The notes: generated from the sequence alone by a model not told the origin. Positions 24,709 to 34,763 are shown, numbered from the stretch's first letter. The stretch is DNA of 64,000 nt from Microbulbifer harenosus (GCF_005771435.1 NZ_VANI01000006.1:1-64000), one strand, 5' to 3'. Program-made: numbers and translations.

Positions 24709-27700
24709 ATGCATGCACCCTTCCTCCTGCGGGGGCACTTCCGTGCGGCCTCGCTTTTGGCAGTGGCCATCTCGGCATCCATCCACGGCAGCGCCCACGC
24801 GAGCAGCAACTCCGAGCTTTCCATGGTGAACATTCCCGGCAACATCCAGAGTGCCATCGGTTGCGATGGAGACTGGCAGCCGGATTGCGCCGCGTCGCAA
24901 CTCACCTATGATGCCGATGACGATATCTGGCAGGGCACTTTTTCGCTCCCGGCAGGCACTTATGAATACAAAGTCGCCATCAACGGCGGCTGGGATGAGA
25001 ATTATGGCGGCAACGGCGATGCCAGCGGCCCGAATATCGGCCTGACCCTTGCCTCCGATGGAGCGGTCAAGTTCCTGTACGACCACGAGAGCAAATGGAT
25101 CACCGACAACACAAGGCATTCTATCGTTACGGCCACAGGCAACTTCCAGAGTGAACTGGGTTGCCCCGGCGACTGGCAGCCAGACTGCCTGCGCAGTTGG
25201 ATGCAGGATGTGGATGGAGACGGAATTTACACGTTCATCACCAGCGAGATTCCAGCGGGTGATTACGAAATGAAAGCGGCCCTGCACGAGGGCTGGGACG
25301 AGAGCTACGGCAGCGGTGGCAACAATATCGCCTTCACCGTAGAAACGGGTAAGGAAGTCTACTTTGCCTTTAACAGCGCCACCAAAAGCGTGGTGGTTAG
25401 CACCGACGGCGTTCCCAAAGGTGATCTGACAACCGACAAGGCCCACTGGGTGGACGCCAGCACCATCGTATTGCCGGTGAGCCTGCCACAGGGCGGCAGC
25501 GCCAAATTGGTGGCCAGCGATTCCGCCACACTCGTGCTGGGTCCGGACGGCGTTACCGGCGATCTGGAAATCGCCCTTACCCACAATGCCAGCGGCATGT
25601 CCAACACCGCAGAAGCCAAATTCCCACACCTGGCCAATTACACCGCGTTTACCCTGCCGGAGAGCACAGACATCACTGCACTGGTGAAAGGCCAGCTCGC
25701 GGTGGCCATCTACAACGCCGATGGCAAGATCGTCGACGCCACCGGCGTGCAAACACCGGGCTTGCTCGATGCGGCCTTCGCCTACGACGGCACCCTCGGC
25801 GCCACCGTCGGCGAAGATGCCATTGAGTTCGCGCTGTGGGCGCCCACCGCAAAATCCGTCAAGGTGCACCTGTTCAGTACCGCGGATCAGTACGAACCAA
25901 CCACTTCAATCGAAATGACTTCAACCAACGGCGTGTGGAGCGCATCCACCAGCGTCGACTGGAATCGCAAGTTTTACCTGTACGAAGTGGAGGTCTATTC
26001 CTACGCGAGCCGCAAAATAGAAACAAACTGGGTCTCAGACCCCTACTCCCTGAGCCTCTCTACCAATTCGGCCAAATCACAGATCGTCGACCTGAACGAC
26101 GCCGACCTCAAACCGGAAGGCTGGGATGCCCTGGTGAAACCGGCATTGGCGGCACCGGAAGACATCAGCGTGTACGAGCTGCACGTGCGCGATTTCAGTA
26201 TCCGCGACGACTCCGTCAGTGAAACGGCGCGTGGTACCTTCGCGGCCTTCGCCGAAGATGGCCGCGGCAGCCTGCACCTGGCAGAACTCGCCAATGCGGG
26301 TCTCACCCATGTGCATTTACTGCCGGCGTTCGACTTTGCCACCGTGAATGAAGACCGTGCGGCCCAGCAAACGACTCCGGACCTCGGTGTCTACGCTCCC
26401 GACAGCAATGAGCAACAGGCTGCCGTGAATGCCATCCGCGATGAAGACGGCTTCAACTGGGGTTACGACCCGCTGCATTTCACCGTGCCGGAAGGCAGCT
26501 ACGCCACCGATCCGAACGGGGTGCAGCGCATCCTCGAATTCCGCGAGATGGTGCAGTCGCTCAGCAACATGGGCCTGCGCGTGGTGATGGATGTGGTCTA
26601 CAACCACACCAGTTCCTATGGCCAGTACGAGCGCTCCATTCTCGACAAGATCGTTCCCGGCTATTACCACCGCCGCAACGACGAAGGTTTTGTGGAAATG
26701 AGCAGCTGCTGCGCCAACACCGCCAGCGAGCACACCATGATGGAAAAGTTGATGCGCGATTCCATCAAAACCTGGGCTACCGCCTACAAAGTGGACGGCT
26801 TCCGTTTCGACCTGATGGGACACCACAGCAAGGAAAATATCCTGAACGTGGCGACGGATATGCAGGCGCTCACCACAGAGAGTGACGGCGTCGATGGCTC
26901 GGCCATCTATCTGTATGGCGAAGGCTGGAACTTCGGCGAAGTGGCGGACGATGCCCGGTTTGTGCAGGCGCGCCAGGGGAATATGAGCGGCACTGGCGTA
27001 GGCACCTTCAACGATCGCCTGCGCGACAGTGCCCGCGGCGGCAACCCGTTTGGCGGCTATGACGAACAGGGATTCAGTACCGGTCTGTTCACCGACAGCA
27101 ACGGTAAATTCGGCGGTATCGACGAGCGCGCCACCCTGCTAACACTGGCAGATAAGGTACGCCTATCCCTCGCAGGCAACCTCTCCGACTACATCTTGAC
27201 CGACTCCACTGGAACCGAGCTCACCGGCGCGGAACTGGTCTACAACGGTCAGGTCACCGGCTATACCGCAGATCCACAGGAGTCCATCAACTACCTGGCT
27301 GCACACGACAACGAGACGCTGTTCGACGGTATCCAGATCAAGGCCAACAGTACAACGTCTCTCGCTGACCGGGTGCGCCTGCAAAACTTCAGCAATTCGC
27401 TGGTACTGCTCGCCCAGGGTGTGCCGTTCATTCACGCCGGCCAGGAGTTCCTGCGCTCGAAGTCCATGGACCGCGACAGCTACAACTCCGGCGACTGGTT
27501 CAACGCGCTGGACTTTTCCCTGGCCACCGACAACTGGGGCATCGGCCTGCCGATTGCAGACAAGAATGAAGACAATTGGTCACTGATGGCGCCGCTCTTG
27601 GCGAATCCGGCCATCGCACCACAACAGAGTGATCGCGAGTTTGCGTTGGCCGTCTTCAAGGAGTGGCTGCAGATCCGTGCGAGCAGCGGGCTGTTCCGTT

Positions 27701-28155
27701 TGCCGAGTGCAGAGGCAGTACAGTCTGTAGTGTCGTTCGAAAATACCGGACCGGAACAGATTCCGGGCCTGATCGCTATGCACCTGAACGACCCGACCGG
27801 AGACTATGACGAGGAAACCTCGCAGATACTCGCGCTGTTCAACGGCTCTGCCGATACCGTCGAGTTCACGCTCGCCTCAGCCGCAGACCAGCCCTTCGCC
27901 CTGCACCCGGTACAGCAGGCATCCGCCGATACAGCACTGGCAGCGGCCAGCGTCGACAATGGCGTATTTACCGTGCCTGCGCGCACCACGGCGGTGTTTG
28001 TTGTCAACCGTGAGGATGACTCCAGTGATGTAGACGAAGAACCCGAAGAGGAAATTGAGGAGGACAATCGCAATGGCCGCAAGCGCGGCGGTTCCGTGGG
28101 CTTCGGAGTCCTGACTCTGCTGGCTCTGGCCCTGATGCGCAGACGACTTCGCTGA
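24709..28155 (+). CDS. Pullulanase-type alpha-1,6-glucosidase with GlyGly-CTERM tail
   Basis: 1148-residue secreted debranching enzyme. Signal peptide about 1-31. Two tandem starch-binding-like repeats follow (about 40-135 and 138-235; shared GDWQPDC and AINGGWDENYGG/ALHEGWDESYGS), resembling the X25 domains of bacterial pullulanases. Then comes an N-terminal GH13 helper domain and the catalytic barrel with FNWGYDP, VVMDVVYNHT (625-634), DGFRFDLMGH with nucleophile D701, YGEGW with the acid Glu near 737, and AAHDNE near 865. The C-terminus has an acidic linker, then GGS, a hydrophobic stretch and RRRLR: a GlyGly-CTERM signal predicting rhombosortase cleavage and cell-surface attachment. It hydrolyses alpha-1,6 links in pullulan, starch or glycogen. 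Confidence 0.93.
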   Translation: MHAPFLLRGHFRAASLLAVAISASIHGSAHASSNSELSMVNIPGNIQSAIGCDGDWQPDCAASQLTYDADDDIWQGTFSLPAGTYEYKVAINGGWDENYGGNGDASGPNIGLTLASDGAVKFLYDHESKWITDNTRHSIVTATGNFQSELGCPGDWQPDCLRSWMQDVDGDGIYTFITSEIPAGDYEMKAALHEGWDESYGSGGNNIAFTVETGKEVYFAFNSATKSVVVSTDGVPKGDLTTDKAHWVDASTIVLPVSLPQGGSAKLVASDSATLVLGPDGVTGDLEIALTHNASGMSNTAEAKFPHLANYTAFTLPESTDITALVKGQLAVAIYNADGKIVDATGVQTPGLLDAAFAYDGTLGATVGEDAIEFALWAPTAKSVKVHLFSTADQYEPTTSIEMTSTNGVWSASTSVDWNRKFYLYEVEVYSYASRKIETNWVSDPYSLSLSTNSAKSQIVDLNDADLKPEGWDALVKPALAAPEDISVYELHVRDFSIRDDSVSETARGTFAAFAEDGRGSLHLAELANAGLTHVHLLPAFDFATVNEDRAAQQTTPDLGVYAPDSNEQQAAVNAIRDEDGFNWGYDPLHFTVPEGSYATDPNGVQRILEFREMVQSLSNMGLRVVMDVVYNHTSSYGQYERSILDKIVPGYYHRRNDEGFVEMSSCCANTASEHTMMEKLMRDSIKTWATAYKVDGFRFDLMGHHSKENILNVATDMQALTTESDGVDGSAIYLYGEGWNFGEVADDARFVQARQGNMSGTGVGTFNDRLRDSARGGNPFGGYDEQGFSTGLFTDSNGKFGGIDERATLLTLADKVRLSLAGNLSDYILTDSTGTELTGAELVYNGQVTGYTADPQESINYLAAHDNETLFDGIQIKANSTTSLADRVRLQNFSNSLVLLAQGVPFIHAGQEFLRSKSMDRDSYNSGDWFNALDFSLATDNWGIGLPIADKNEDNWSLMAPLLANPAIAPQQSDREFALAVFKEWLQIRASSGLFRLPSAEAVQSVVSFENTGPEQIPGLIAMHLNDPTGDYDEETSQILALFNGSADTVEFTLASAADQPFALHPVQQASADTALAAASVDNGVFTVPARTTAVFVVNREDDSSDVDEEPEEEIEEDNRNGRKRGGSVGFGVLTLLALALMRRRLR

Positions 28156-28175
28156 CAAGGTGCCCTGAAGTAATG

Positions 28176-28194
28176 CGGGTGGCATTGCCACCCG
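28176..28194. terminator. Probable terminator between pullulanase and NhaC genes
   Basis: An 8-bp GC-rich hairpin (CGGGTGGC/GCCACCCG, loop ATT) lies 20 bases after the pullulanase stop. The following TAGTCCTTCTTCT is only moderately T-rich, so termination strength is uncertain. It sits between convergent genes. Confidence 0.55.
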
Positions 28195-28205
28195 TAGTCC
28201 TTCTT

Positions 28206-29597
28206 CTACAGTAGAAAATAACCGAGCACGACAAAACCCACAGCACTTGCGACACCCGCTCTCAGCGCATAAGGCAACTGGGTGCGCACATGATCCATAT
28301 GCTCGGTTCCCGCCGCCAGCGATGAAACAATGGTGGTATCGGAAATCGGTGACGCATGGTCACCGAACACGCCACCGGACAGGACCGCCGCCACAAACAA
28401 TGCGGGCTCCGCCCCCAGCGCCGAGGCCACAGGAATGGCGATTGGCAGCATGATGGAAAAGGTCCCCCAGCTGGAACCGACGGAAAAGGCAATTACACCG
28501 GATACCAGAAAAATTACCGTCGGCAGCCACGCCAGCGGAATACTGTCACCCACCAGACCCGCCACATACTGCCCTGTGCCAAGTGCTTTCGACACTGCAC
28601 CCAGTGCGAGTGCCAGCACCAGAATGATTGCCAGCGGCAACATGCGCCCGGCACCCTCCATCCAGGTATGACTAAGCTCGTCCAGCGTCATACTGCGTTG
28701 AATCAGCACAAGCACGGAAATTGCAGCCAGTGCCGCCAGTGATGCCCACAGAACAGATGTTGAACCGGAACCCTGAAACAGTTTTCCATCTCCGGTGATC
28801 CAGAGCCCCAAAGGCATGGCGGCAATCAGGATGAGCACCGGGATCAGCATATTCATCGCGCGCGGCTTGATATCCGCCGCCTGGCCTATGGACCCGGCAA
28901 TGTCCAAAGTGTCTTCTTTTTTACTGGATACGCGTGCCTGTACCTCGCCCATCGAACCCGGGTTGTAATCCCGGCTAATGGTGTATGCGGTTAACGCCAC
29001 CGCAAAAATCGCGTAGAGATTCAGGGGAATACTGGCGAGCAATACCGACAGTGGGTTGTCGACACCAAGGCCATCCAGCAGACCAAGATTGAAAGCCCCC
29101 CAGGCGTTCAGCGGGATCAGCATGCACACTGGGGCGGATGTGGAGTCAATGATGTAGGCGAGTTTTTCCCGCGCGATCCGGAAACGATCAAACAACGGGC
29201 GCGACACGGTGCCAGCCACGAGTACAGTGATGTTGGACTCGATGAATATCACCAACCCCACCAGCCACGCCATCCACTGCGCGCGCTTGCCATTGGTCAC
29301 CCAGCGGCTGCGCTCAAGAAAATGCACAAAGCCGCTGACCGCACCACTGCGCTCGAGGGTGATGATGAACGCCCCAATCACCAGGGTGAACATGACCACC
29401 CGCGCATCGCCGGGGTTTGCCAGCACCGCCAGCACACCGTCCAGCGCTTCCGCCAGCGAGGGCAGAATGCCGGAGCCATTGAGCAGGAAAAATCCAAGCC
29501 AGATCCCGGCAAACAACGCCAGATAAACCTGGCGGGTTAGCAACGCAAGACCTATCGCGAGAAAAGGCGGTAACAACGTGAGCCAGGTAGGGGCCAT
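28206..29597 (-). CDS. NhaC-family transporter
   Basis: 463-residue polytopic protein with NhaC-type repeats: VVMFTLVIGAFIITLERSGAVSGF, IFIESNITVLVAGTVSRPLFD, STSAPVCMLIPLNAWGAF, FSVGSSWGTFSIMLPIAIPVA and GGVFGDHASPISDTTIVSSLAAG. It differs from the antiporter at 17989. It stands at the head-distal end of a minus-strand series with LdcA and a beta-lactamase-like gene. In such a context it may carry a peptide or amino acid rather than only sodium, but this is inference. Confidence 0.86.
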   Translation of the reverse strand: MAPTWLTLLPPFLAIGLALLTRQVYLALFAGIWLGFFLLNGSGILPSLAEALDGVLAVLANPGDARVVMFTLVIGAFIITLERSGAVSGFVHFLERSRWVTNGKRAQWMAWLVGLVIFIESNITVLVAGTVSRPLFDRFRIAREKLAYIIDSTSAPVCMLIPLNAWGAFNLGLLDGLGVDNPLSVLLASIPLNLYAIFAVALTAYTISRDYNPGSMGEVQARVSSKKEDTLDIAGSIGQAADIKPRAMNMLIPVLILIAAMPLGLWITGDGKLFQGSGSTSVLWASLAALAAISVLVLIQRSMTLDELSHTWMEGAGRMLPLAIILVLALALGAVSKALGTGQYVAGLVGDSIPLAWLPTVIFLVSGVIAFSVGSSWGTFSIMLPIAIPVASALGAEPALFVAAVLSGGVFGDHASPISDTTIVSSLAAGTEHMDHVRTQLPYALRAGVASAVGFVVLGYFLL

Positions 29598-29633
29598 ATT
29601 TTATTTATTCTTTTCGGTCGTAAATTGAATGAA

Positions 29634-30692
29634 TCAGGCAACAACTTTGTCGCGCAGCACCAGCGTACCCGCATCGCCGTCCAGCTCTGCCATGGCCCCC
29701 ACCGGGACCACTGTTTGATCCTCCACATGCCCGATCATCAACCCACGCACTACCGGTACGCCGAGGTTCAGGCAGCGTTCGCGCAACACATGTTCCATGC
29801 TGAAGCTGTTGCCCTCCACTTTCGCTTCAGTAAATTTTCCGAATACGATCCCCGCCACCTGCTGCAGCTTTCCTGTCAGCCACAGCTGAGTGAGCATGCG
29901 ATCGACGCGGTAAGGCGCTTCGCCGACATCTTCGAGAAACAGGATTTTGTTGCGGAAGTCCGGCTCAAAGGGTGTGCCCAGCAGTGTGGTCAACAGAGTG
30001 AGGTTCCCGCCGATCAGGCGACCGCGGGCACGGCCGCCAACAAAACGGGTAATGCGGTTTTTGTCTTCCACTCGCCCCGGCGCGCTTTCGAAAGGCGGTG
30101 GCGCCCCCAACGGCACGGGGTGCTCGCCGTGCATCAGCACTTTGGAAAATTCGCCCAGAGTGTAATCGGTAAAATTCTGCGCAGCGATGGGACCGTGAAA
30201 AGTGATGACACCACTGCGGTGATAAATGGCATTCAATAGCGCGGTAATGTCGCTATAGCCCAGTAACACTTTTGGATTGCGGCGGATATTTTCATAGTCG
30301 AGCAGTGGCAGAATGCGCGGGGTGCCGTAGCCCCCACGCAGGCAGAACACCGCATCCACATCCGGGTCGGCAAACATGGCATTGAAATCTGCTGCGCGCG
30401 CCTCGTCTGGTCCAGCCAGGTACTGGGTGCGCTGGTAGAGGTTTTGCCCTTCTTTGACCTTGAAACCAAGGGACGCCACCACATCGCACGCAAAGCGGAT
30501 GTCTTCATCTTCCCAGACATTGCTCGCCGGGGTCACCAGACCAACCGTCATACCGCGCTGCAGGCGCCTGGGACGCAGCAGTTCGCGACCGGGTTCATCG
30601 CCGCTGCTTACTGACGGTGGATTCGCGGTTGCCGTTGCCGCCCCCAGTAGAGGGGCGGCCAGCATGGACTTGATCAGCTTGCGCCGTTGCAT
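29634..30692 (-). CDS. LD-carboxypeptidase, peptidase family S66 (LdcA-like)
   Basis: 352 residues. An N-terminal export signal begins MQRRKLIKS and has a hydrophobic stretch to ATATA, so the enzyme is probably periplasmic rather than cytosolic like E. coli LdcA. Catalytic Ser147 is in LLGYSDIT, after the conserved CLRGGYGTPRILPLLDY; the C-terminal segment has the Glu/His dyad region (FLEDVGEAPYRVDRML; MIGHVEDQTVVPVG). It removes D-Ala from murein tetrapeptides. GAGGAG lies five bases before the ATG, and the beta-lactamase-like gene ends nine bases upstream. Confidence 0.9.
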   Translation of the reverse strand: MQRRKLIKSMLAAPLLGAATATANPPSVSSGDEPGRELLRPRRLQRGMTVGLVTPASNVWEDEDIRFACDVVASLGFKVKEGQNLYQRTQYLAGPDEARAADFNAMFADPDVDAVFCLRGGYGTPRILPLLDYENIRRNPKVLLGYSDITALLNAIYHRSGVITFHGPIAAQNFTDYTLGEFSKVLMHGEHPVPLGAPPPFESAPGRVEDKNRITRFVGGRARGRLIGGNLTLLTTLLGTPFEPDFRNKILFLEDVGEAPYRVDRMLTQLWLTGKLQQVAGIVFGKFTEAKVEGNSFSMEHVLRERCLNLGVPVVRGLMIGHVEDQTVVPVGAMAELDGDAGTLVLRDKVVA

Positions 30693-30701
30693 GGGTTCTC
30701 C

Positions 30702-32288
30702 TCAGGGATCCTGCGCCGTTTCCACATCGCGCCCGGCAGCGACGCGCGAAAATCGCAGGTCGTGAAAATCGTAACTGAAGTCGGTTCCGCGGGATTTCGC
30801 CCGCATGGTAAGAATCAGCGCGCCGTTATCGTCGCGGTCGGCCATCAGCCAGGCATCGGCGTTGAGACTGCGGTCGTCCCAGGTCAGCGCCCATACGCCC
30901 TCGCCTGCAGAATCGAGCGTACCGGTAAGGCGTGGGGACTTCAGCGCGCGCCAGCGCAGGCGTCCGCCATCGGCAAAAATTTCCATCTCGCCAAACCACG
31001 GATCGCGGTAGCGCCCGCGCAGCTCCTGTGCATCGACCGCGACGAGGCCCGCCGGCGGCGGCAGCACTTCCGGCTCTACGGCTTCCGCGGGAGTGCCGTA
31101 AAGATTCTGGAAATAGGCCAGCCAATCCTGTTCCGGCGCGCCGAGAAAAGGTTTTAGCAGGCCGTAAATCAGTGCCTGGCGCGCGGCACCGGCGCTGCGG
31201 TTCATCAATACCACCAGCGCCAGGTCTTCTTCCGGAACCAGTGCCACCCAGGCGTACATGCCAGAGAGGGAACCGGTGTGATGGATCACCCGCTTGCCGT
31301 GCATATCCTGCACACGCCAGCCCAGCGCATAGGCATAGAAATGACCGCCGTCGCGTGTGGCGCGCTCGGGGGAAAATGGCATCAGGGTTTCTGGCCGCCA
31401 CAAGCGATCACGAGTCTCCTCGCTGAGCAGACGCTCACCGCCAGGTATCTCGCCACCCGCCATCAGAGTGCGCAGCCAGGTGAGCATGTCACCGGCGCTG
31501 CAGTGCATGCCGCCCGCTGCCGCGAGCACAATCGGGTCGTCACCCGCGAGGTTGGGTGTATCCACCACCAGGCCCTCTGCCTCAAGCCTGTGGGGATCTG
31601 CGAGATTTTCTCTCGCGGTTGCCGGTACCGGGCCCGCGTAACAGTTCTGCAGCCCCATTTTTTGCAGCAGCCGCTGTTGTACGAAGTCTTCGAAGCTCAC
31701 ACCACTGACCGCAGCTATCAGCTCACCGGCGACGATATACAGCAGATTGTCGTAGGCGTAATCCGCGCGAAAACTCCCGGTAACCGGCAGATGCGCCAGC
31801 CCGGCCAGAATATCGCTGCGGGAATACTGATTGGGCTGCGGCCACAGCATCAGGTCACCCGCCCCGGGGCCGAGACCGGAGCGATGGGTCAGCAGATCGA
31901 CAATCCGAAACTCCTGAGTTACCCAGGAATCACCGAGCCGAAATTGGGGCAGATAATCGACAACACGGCCATCCCAGTCGATCTTTCCCTCCTCCACCAG
32001 CAGTCCCAGCGCTGCGCTGGTGAATGCTTTGGTGGTGGAAGCCAGCTTGAACAGCGTCTTATCATCCACCGGCCGGGGATGCTCCACATTGGTGACCCCA
32101 AACCCCTGTAACAGCAGCGGTTTGCCCCGGTACCAGATGCCCACCGCGGCGCCGGGCACCTGTTCTTCTTCAAGCACACGCTCGACATATTGTGCAGCGC
32201 TGTCGGCATCCATGGGCGGACGTTCACAGGCAGCGAGCAACACTACCGCGATCGGGAAAAATGACATCGCCAATGTTCGCGCGGTCAT
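30702..32288 (-). CDS. Class C beta-lactamase-like serine hydrolase lipoprotein
   Basis: 528 residues from the ATG at 32288. The lipobox is LLAAC (Cys21). The penicillin-binding fold has SxxK at S84-TTK87 (LASTTKAFTS), YxN at Y179-DN (DYAYDNLLY) and HTG in VIHHTGSLSG. A C-terminal beta-barrel of about 120 residues (EVLPPPAGLVAVDAQELRGRYRDPWFGEMEIFADG) resembles the DUF3471 domain of D-aminopeptidase/esterase relatives. Probably a periplasmic D-stereospecific peptidase or esterase rather than an antibiotic-resistance enzyme, given the murein-peptide neighbours. The longer frame to 32381 lacks a signal sequence. Confidence 0.87.
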   Translation of the reverse strand: MTARTLAMSFFPIAVVLLAACERPPMDADSAAQYVERVLEEEQVPGAAVGIWYRGKPLLLQGFGVTNVEHPRPVDDKTLFKLASTTKAFTSAALGLLVEEGKIDWDGRVVDYLPQFRLGDSWVTQEFRIVDLLTHRSGLGPGAGDLMLWPQPNQYSRSDILAGLAHLPVTGSFRADYAYDNLLYIVAGELIAAVSGVSFEDFVQQRLLQKMGLQNCYAGPVPATARENLADPHRLEAEGLVVDTPNLAGDDPIVLAAAGGMHCSAGDMLTWLRTLMAGGEIPGGERLLSEETRDRLWRPETLMPFSPERATRDGGHFYAYALGWRVQDMHGKRVIHHTGSLSGMYAWVALVPEEDLALVVLMNRSAGAARQALIYGLLKPFLGAPEQDWLAYFQNLYGTPAEAVEPEVLPPPAGLVAVDAQELRGRYRDPWFGEMEIFADGGRLRWRALKSPRLTGTLDSAGEGVWALTWDDRSLNADAWLMADRDDNGALILTMRAKSRGTDFSYDFHDLRFSRVAAGRDVETAQDP

Positions 32289-32478
32289 ATGCTGCCTCTG
32301 TTTATTGTGATTATTTCGCCCTTTTTCGCCCAGGGCTCGTTTTACGGTTGACGCCGCGCAGTCGCGCGAATAATTTATCAATCGTGGTTTTTAATGTATA
32401 TCATAAATTATTCATTCAATGTAGGCCTGAGGCATCTGCTGTACCTGCCCCAGACCGACGAATCACACGGAGCCCACA

Positions 32479-33930
32479 GTGCCCCCCAAAAATACCAATC
32501 CGTGGCGGTCACGCCTGATGATTTCCATGATGACTGCGACAATATCCCTACCCGGTTGGCCCAGTGAACTGGAAGCAGTACAGCAACAGATCGATAGCGG
32601 CCATTACACTCAGGCTCAGCGGCAGATTCACGCCCTGTTAAACCGGGAAAACGCCGGGCAAACAACCGCTGATTTGAGTGCGCTGGCATTTGAGGCCGAG
32701 CGCATGCGCCGGATTGAAATGGATTTCCCGCTGACACCAGAGGAACTGCTGCCTGCCATCCAGCGCTACGTTCCCGACGCCACGCAGGAAGACGTAGACC
32801 GCTGGAACGCCCAGGGGTTACTGGAATCCATGCTCATTGACGGGCAGCCGCGCTATTTCGTGAGATCGGCCTACAACCTCATGCATCTTTCCGACGAGGC
32901 CGTGGCCCGCGCCCGCGACAGCAAACGCTTTACTGATAAAGCGCCGCTCTATCGCCTTCACCCGCACCACCGCGAGATTCTCGAATCCGATGCACCGGTT
33001 CGCCAGCGCATACAGGTGACGTATACCCTCACCGTCGACAGCGACGCGGTGCCAGCGGGTGAAACCGTGCGCGTCTGGCTGCCATTCCCTCAGGAAATCC
33101 AACGGCGGCAGGTAAATATCGAGCTGCTGGCGACGTCGCCCGCCGCCCATCAGCTGGCACCGGCCACCCAGCCGCAGCGAACCATTTACCTGGAGCGAAA
33201 GGCGCAGCGAGGAACACCCACGGAATTTAAGGTTCGCTATGCATACGACAGCCTATCGAGCCATACCGAGATTGTTCCGGATACGGTAAAACCCATCGCC
33301 CCGTCGGATGCACTGGCGCCCTACCTCAGCGAACGCGCTCCCCACATACTGTTCACACCGTCGCTGCGCGCACTCTCCGCACAGATTGTTGGCGATGAAA
33401 CCAATCCCTACCGCATTGCACAAAAACTGTTTGCCTATGTGGACCAGATTCCCTGGGCTGGCGCACGGGAATACTCCACCATCCGCAATATCAGCGAATA
33501 CGCAGCCAGTGCAGGCCATGCGGACTGCGGCCAGCAGACCCTGCTATTGATGACGCTGATGCGTATAAACGGCATCCCCGCACGCTGGCAATCCGGTTGG
33601 GAATTTTCCCCCGAGAGATTCGACACCATGCACGACTGGGGTGAGTTTTACCTCGCGCCCTACGGGTGGATGCCAATGGATGTGACCCACGGCCTGCTCG
33701 ATAGCGAAAATGAGGCCGAGCGCTGGTTCTACCTGGGCGGAATGGACAGCTACCGGCTGATTTTCAATACCGATTACAGCCGCGAGTTCACCCCGGCAAA
33801 ACAACACTTCCGCTCGGAAACGGTGGATTCACAGCGCGGCGAAGTAGAGTGGCGCGGTGGCAATCTGTACTTTGACCAGTGGAATTATTCGATGGAATGG
33901 CAGCTGCTCGACAGCCCGGAAGCAAACTGA
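32479..33930 (+). CDS. Transglutaminase-like protease-fold protein
   Basis: 483 residues, exported (hydrophobic LMISMMTATISLPGW after a basic start). The C-terminal transglutaminase core has the triad Cys in GHADCGQQTLLLMTLMRINGIPAR, His in TMHDWGEFYL and Asp in WMPMDVTHG. The middle part (residues about 170-270) is a beta-domain typical of transglutaminase-like proteins (VRVWLPFPQEIQRRQV). Such proteins cleave or transfer peptide bonds; here a role in murein peptide processing is suggested by neighbours. Start GTG at 32479, six bases after GGAG. It is divergent from the beta-lactamase-like gene. Confidence 0.84.
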   Translation: MPPKNTNPWRSRLMISMMTATISLPGWPSELEAVQQQIDSGHYTQAQRQIHALLNRENAGQTTADLSALAFEAERMRRIEMDFPLTPEELLPAIQRYVPDATQEDVDRWNAQGLLESMLIDGQPRYFVRSAYNLMHLSDEAVARARDSKRFTDKAPLYRLHPHHREILESDAPVRQRIQVTYTLTVDSDAVPAGETVRVWLPFPQEIQRRQVNIELLATSPAAHQLAPATQPQRTIYLERKAQRGTPTEFKVRYAYDSLSSHTEIVPDTVKPIAPSDALAPYLSERAPHILFTPSLRALSAQIVGDETNPYRIAQKLFAYVDQIPWAGAREYSTIRNISEYAASAGHADCGQQTLLLMTLMRINGIPARWQSGWEFSPERFDTMHDWGEFYLAPYGWMPMDVTHGLLDSENEAERWFYLGGMDSYRLIFNTDYSREFTPAKQHFRSETVDSQRGEVEWRGGNLYFDQWNYSMEWQLLDSPEAN

Positions 33931-33941
33931 CATCACAGCGC

Positions 33942-33970
33942 TGTGCGGGCTTCACGCTCAAGCCCGCACA
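33942..33970. terminator. Terminator between convergent transglutaminase and RpiR genes
   Basis: An 11-bp inverted repeat (TGTGCGGGCTT / AAGCCCGCACA) with a 7-base loop sits in the 47-bp gap between two convergent genes. It lacks a strong T run but can act for both strands. Confidence 0.6.
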
Positions 33971-33977
33971 AGCCATT

Positions 33978-34763
33978 TCACTCCTGACGTAACAGGCCGC
34001 TCACCAACCCTTCAACTACATGTAGCTGTGCCGAGCGGAACAACAGACGCTGCAGCGACTCTTCGTCTTCCGAGGGCACCACAAACAGGCGAACATCCGC
34101 GTGAATACTCGCCGCGTTGTAGTTGTAGCGCGTCAGGCTGAGCACCTTCACCCCCTGCTCGTGGGCGCGGTTGGTCACCTCCACCAGGGATTCCTCTCCG
34201 CCGAAATCGCAAAGAATAAGTAACAGATCCTCCTCACCGAGAGAACCGGAAATGCGCTGCTGCAGCTGCCCGCCTTCATCAAACACCGCCCAGCAACCCA
34301 GTTCGAGCAGCTGATGGGTCAGATAGCGCGCAACAGAGGCGGAGCCAGGGCAAGCGGAGATCTGGATGCACTTTGCTGCGCGGATCGCCTCCACCGCGGC
34401 CATGAACTGCTCCGACTCATTGATACTTGCTGTGTTGTGCAACACCTCAAGTTTTTTCTGCCCCAACAGGCTGAGCGGGCTGTCGCCGTGAGAAAAATGC
34501 CCGTTTTTATCCGCCTCTTCGCCCTGGGCCACGGTGCCGGCGTAAGACTCGTACACCGCGAGCTTCAGGCTGGGATAGCCGCGGTATCCCAGTTTCTGGG
34601 AAAACTTCACCACGCTGGATTGACTGACCCCTACCGCATCCGCCAACTGGGAAGACGAGTAATCCCGGAGCAACGGCGTGTTGTCCAGAATGAAATCCGC
34701 CAGTTTGCGTTCATTAACCGACAACTGGTCGCGCATCGCGCGCATTTTCAAGAGACAGGTCAT
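33978..34763 (-). CDS. RpiR/MurR-family transcriptional regulator
   Basis: About 261 residues: N-terminal helix-turn-helix (LLRDYSSSQLADAVGVSQSSVVKFSQKLGYRGYPSLKLAV, residues about 32-72) and C-terminal SIS sugar-phosphate binding domain (IQISACPGSASVARYLTHQLLELG, LLLILCDFGGEESLVEVTNRAHEQGVKVLSLT). The family includes MurR, which senses MurNAc-6-phosphate. It lies 31 bp after the epimerase gene on the same strand and is a good candidate for local control of the murein-peptide genes. ATG 34763 has AAGGA just upstream; an in-frame GTG lies at 34775. Confidence 0.9.
   Translation of the reverse strand: MTCLLKMRAMRDQLSVNERKLADFILDNTPLLRDYSSSQLADAVGVSQSSVVKFSQKLGYRGYPSLKLAVYESYAGTVAQGEEADKNGHFSHGDSPLSLLGQKKLEVLHNTASINESEQFMAAVEAIRAAKCIQISACPGSASVARYLTHQLLELGCWAVFDEGGQLQQRISGSLGEEDLLLILCDFGGEESLVEVTNRAHEQGVKVLSLTRYNYNAASIHADVRLFVVPSEDEESLQRLLFRSAQLHVVEGLVSGLLRQE

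Noticed and set aside
30702..32288. Antibiotic-resistance beta-lactamase
   Set aside because: The SxxK, YxN and HTG motifs are shared with D-peptidases and esterases, and the extra C-terminal barrel and murein-peptide neighbours favour a housekeeping hydrolase.
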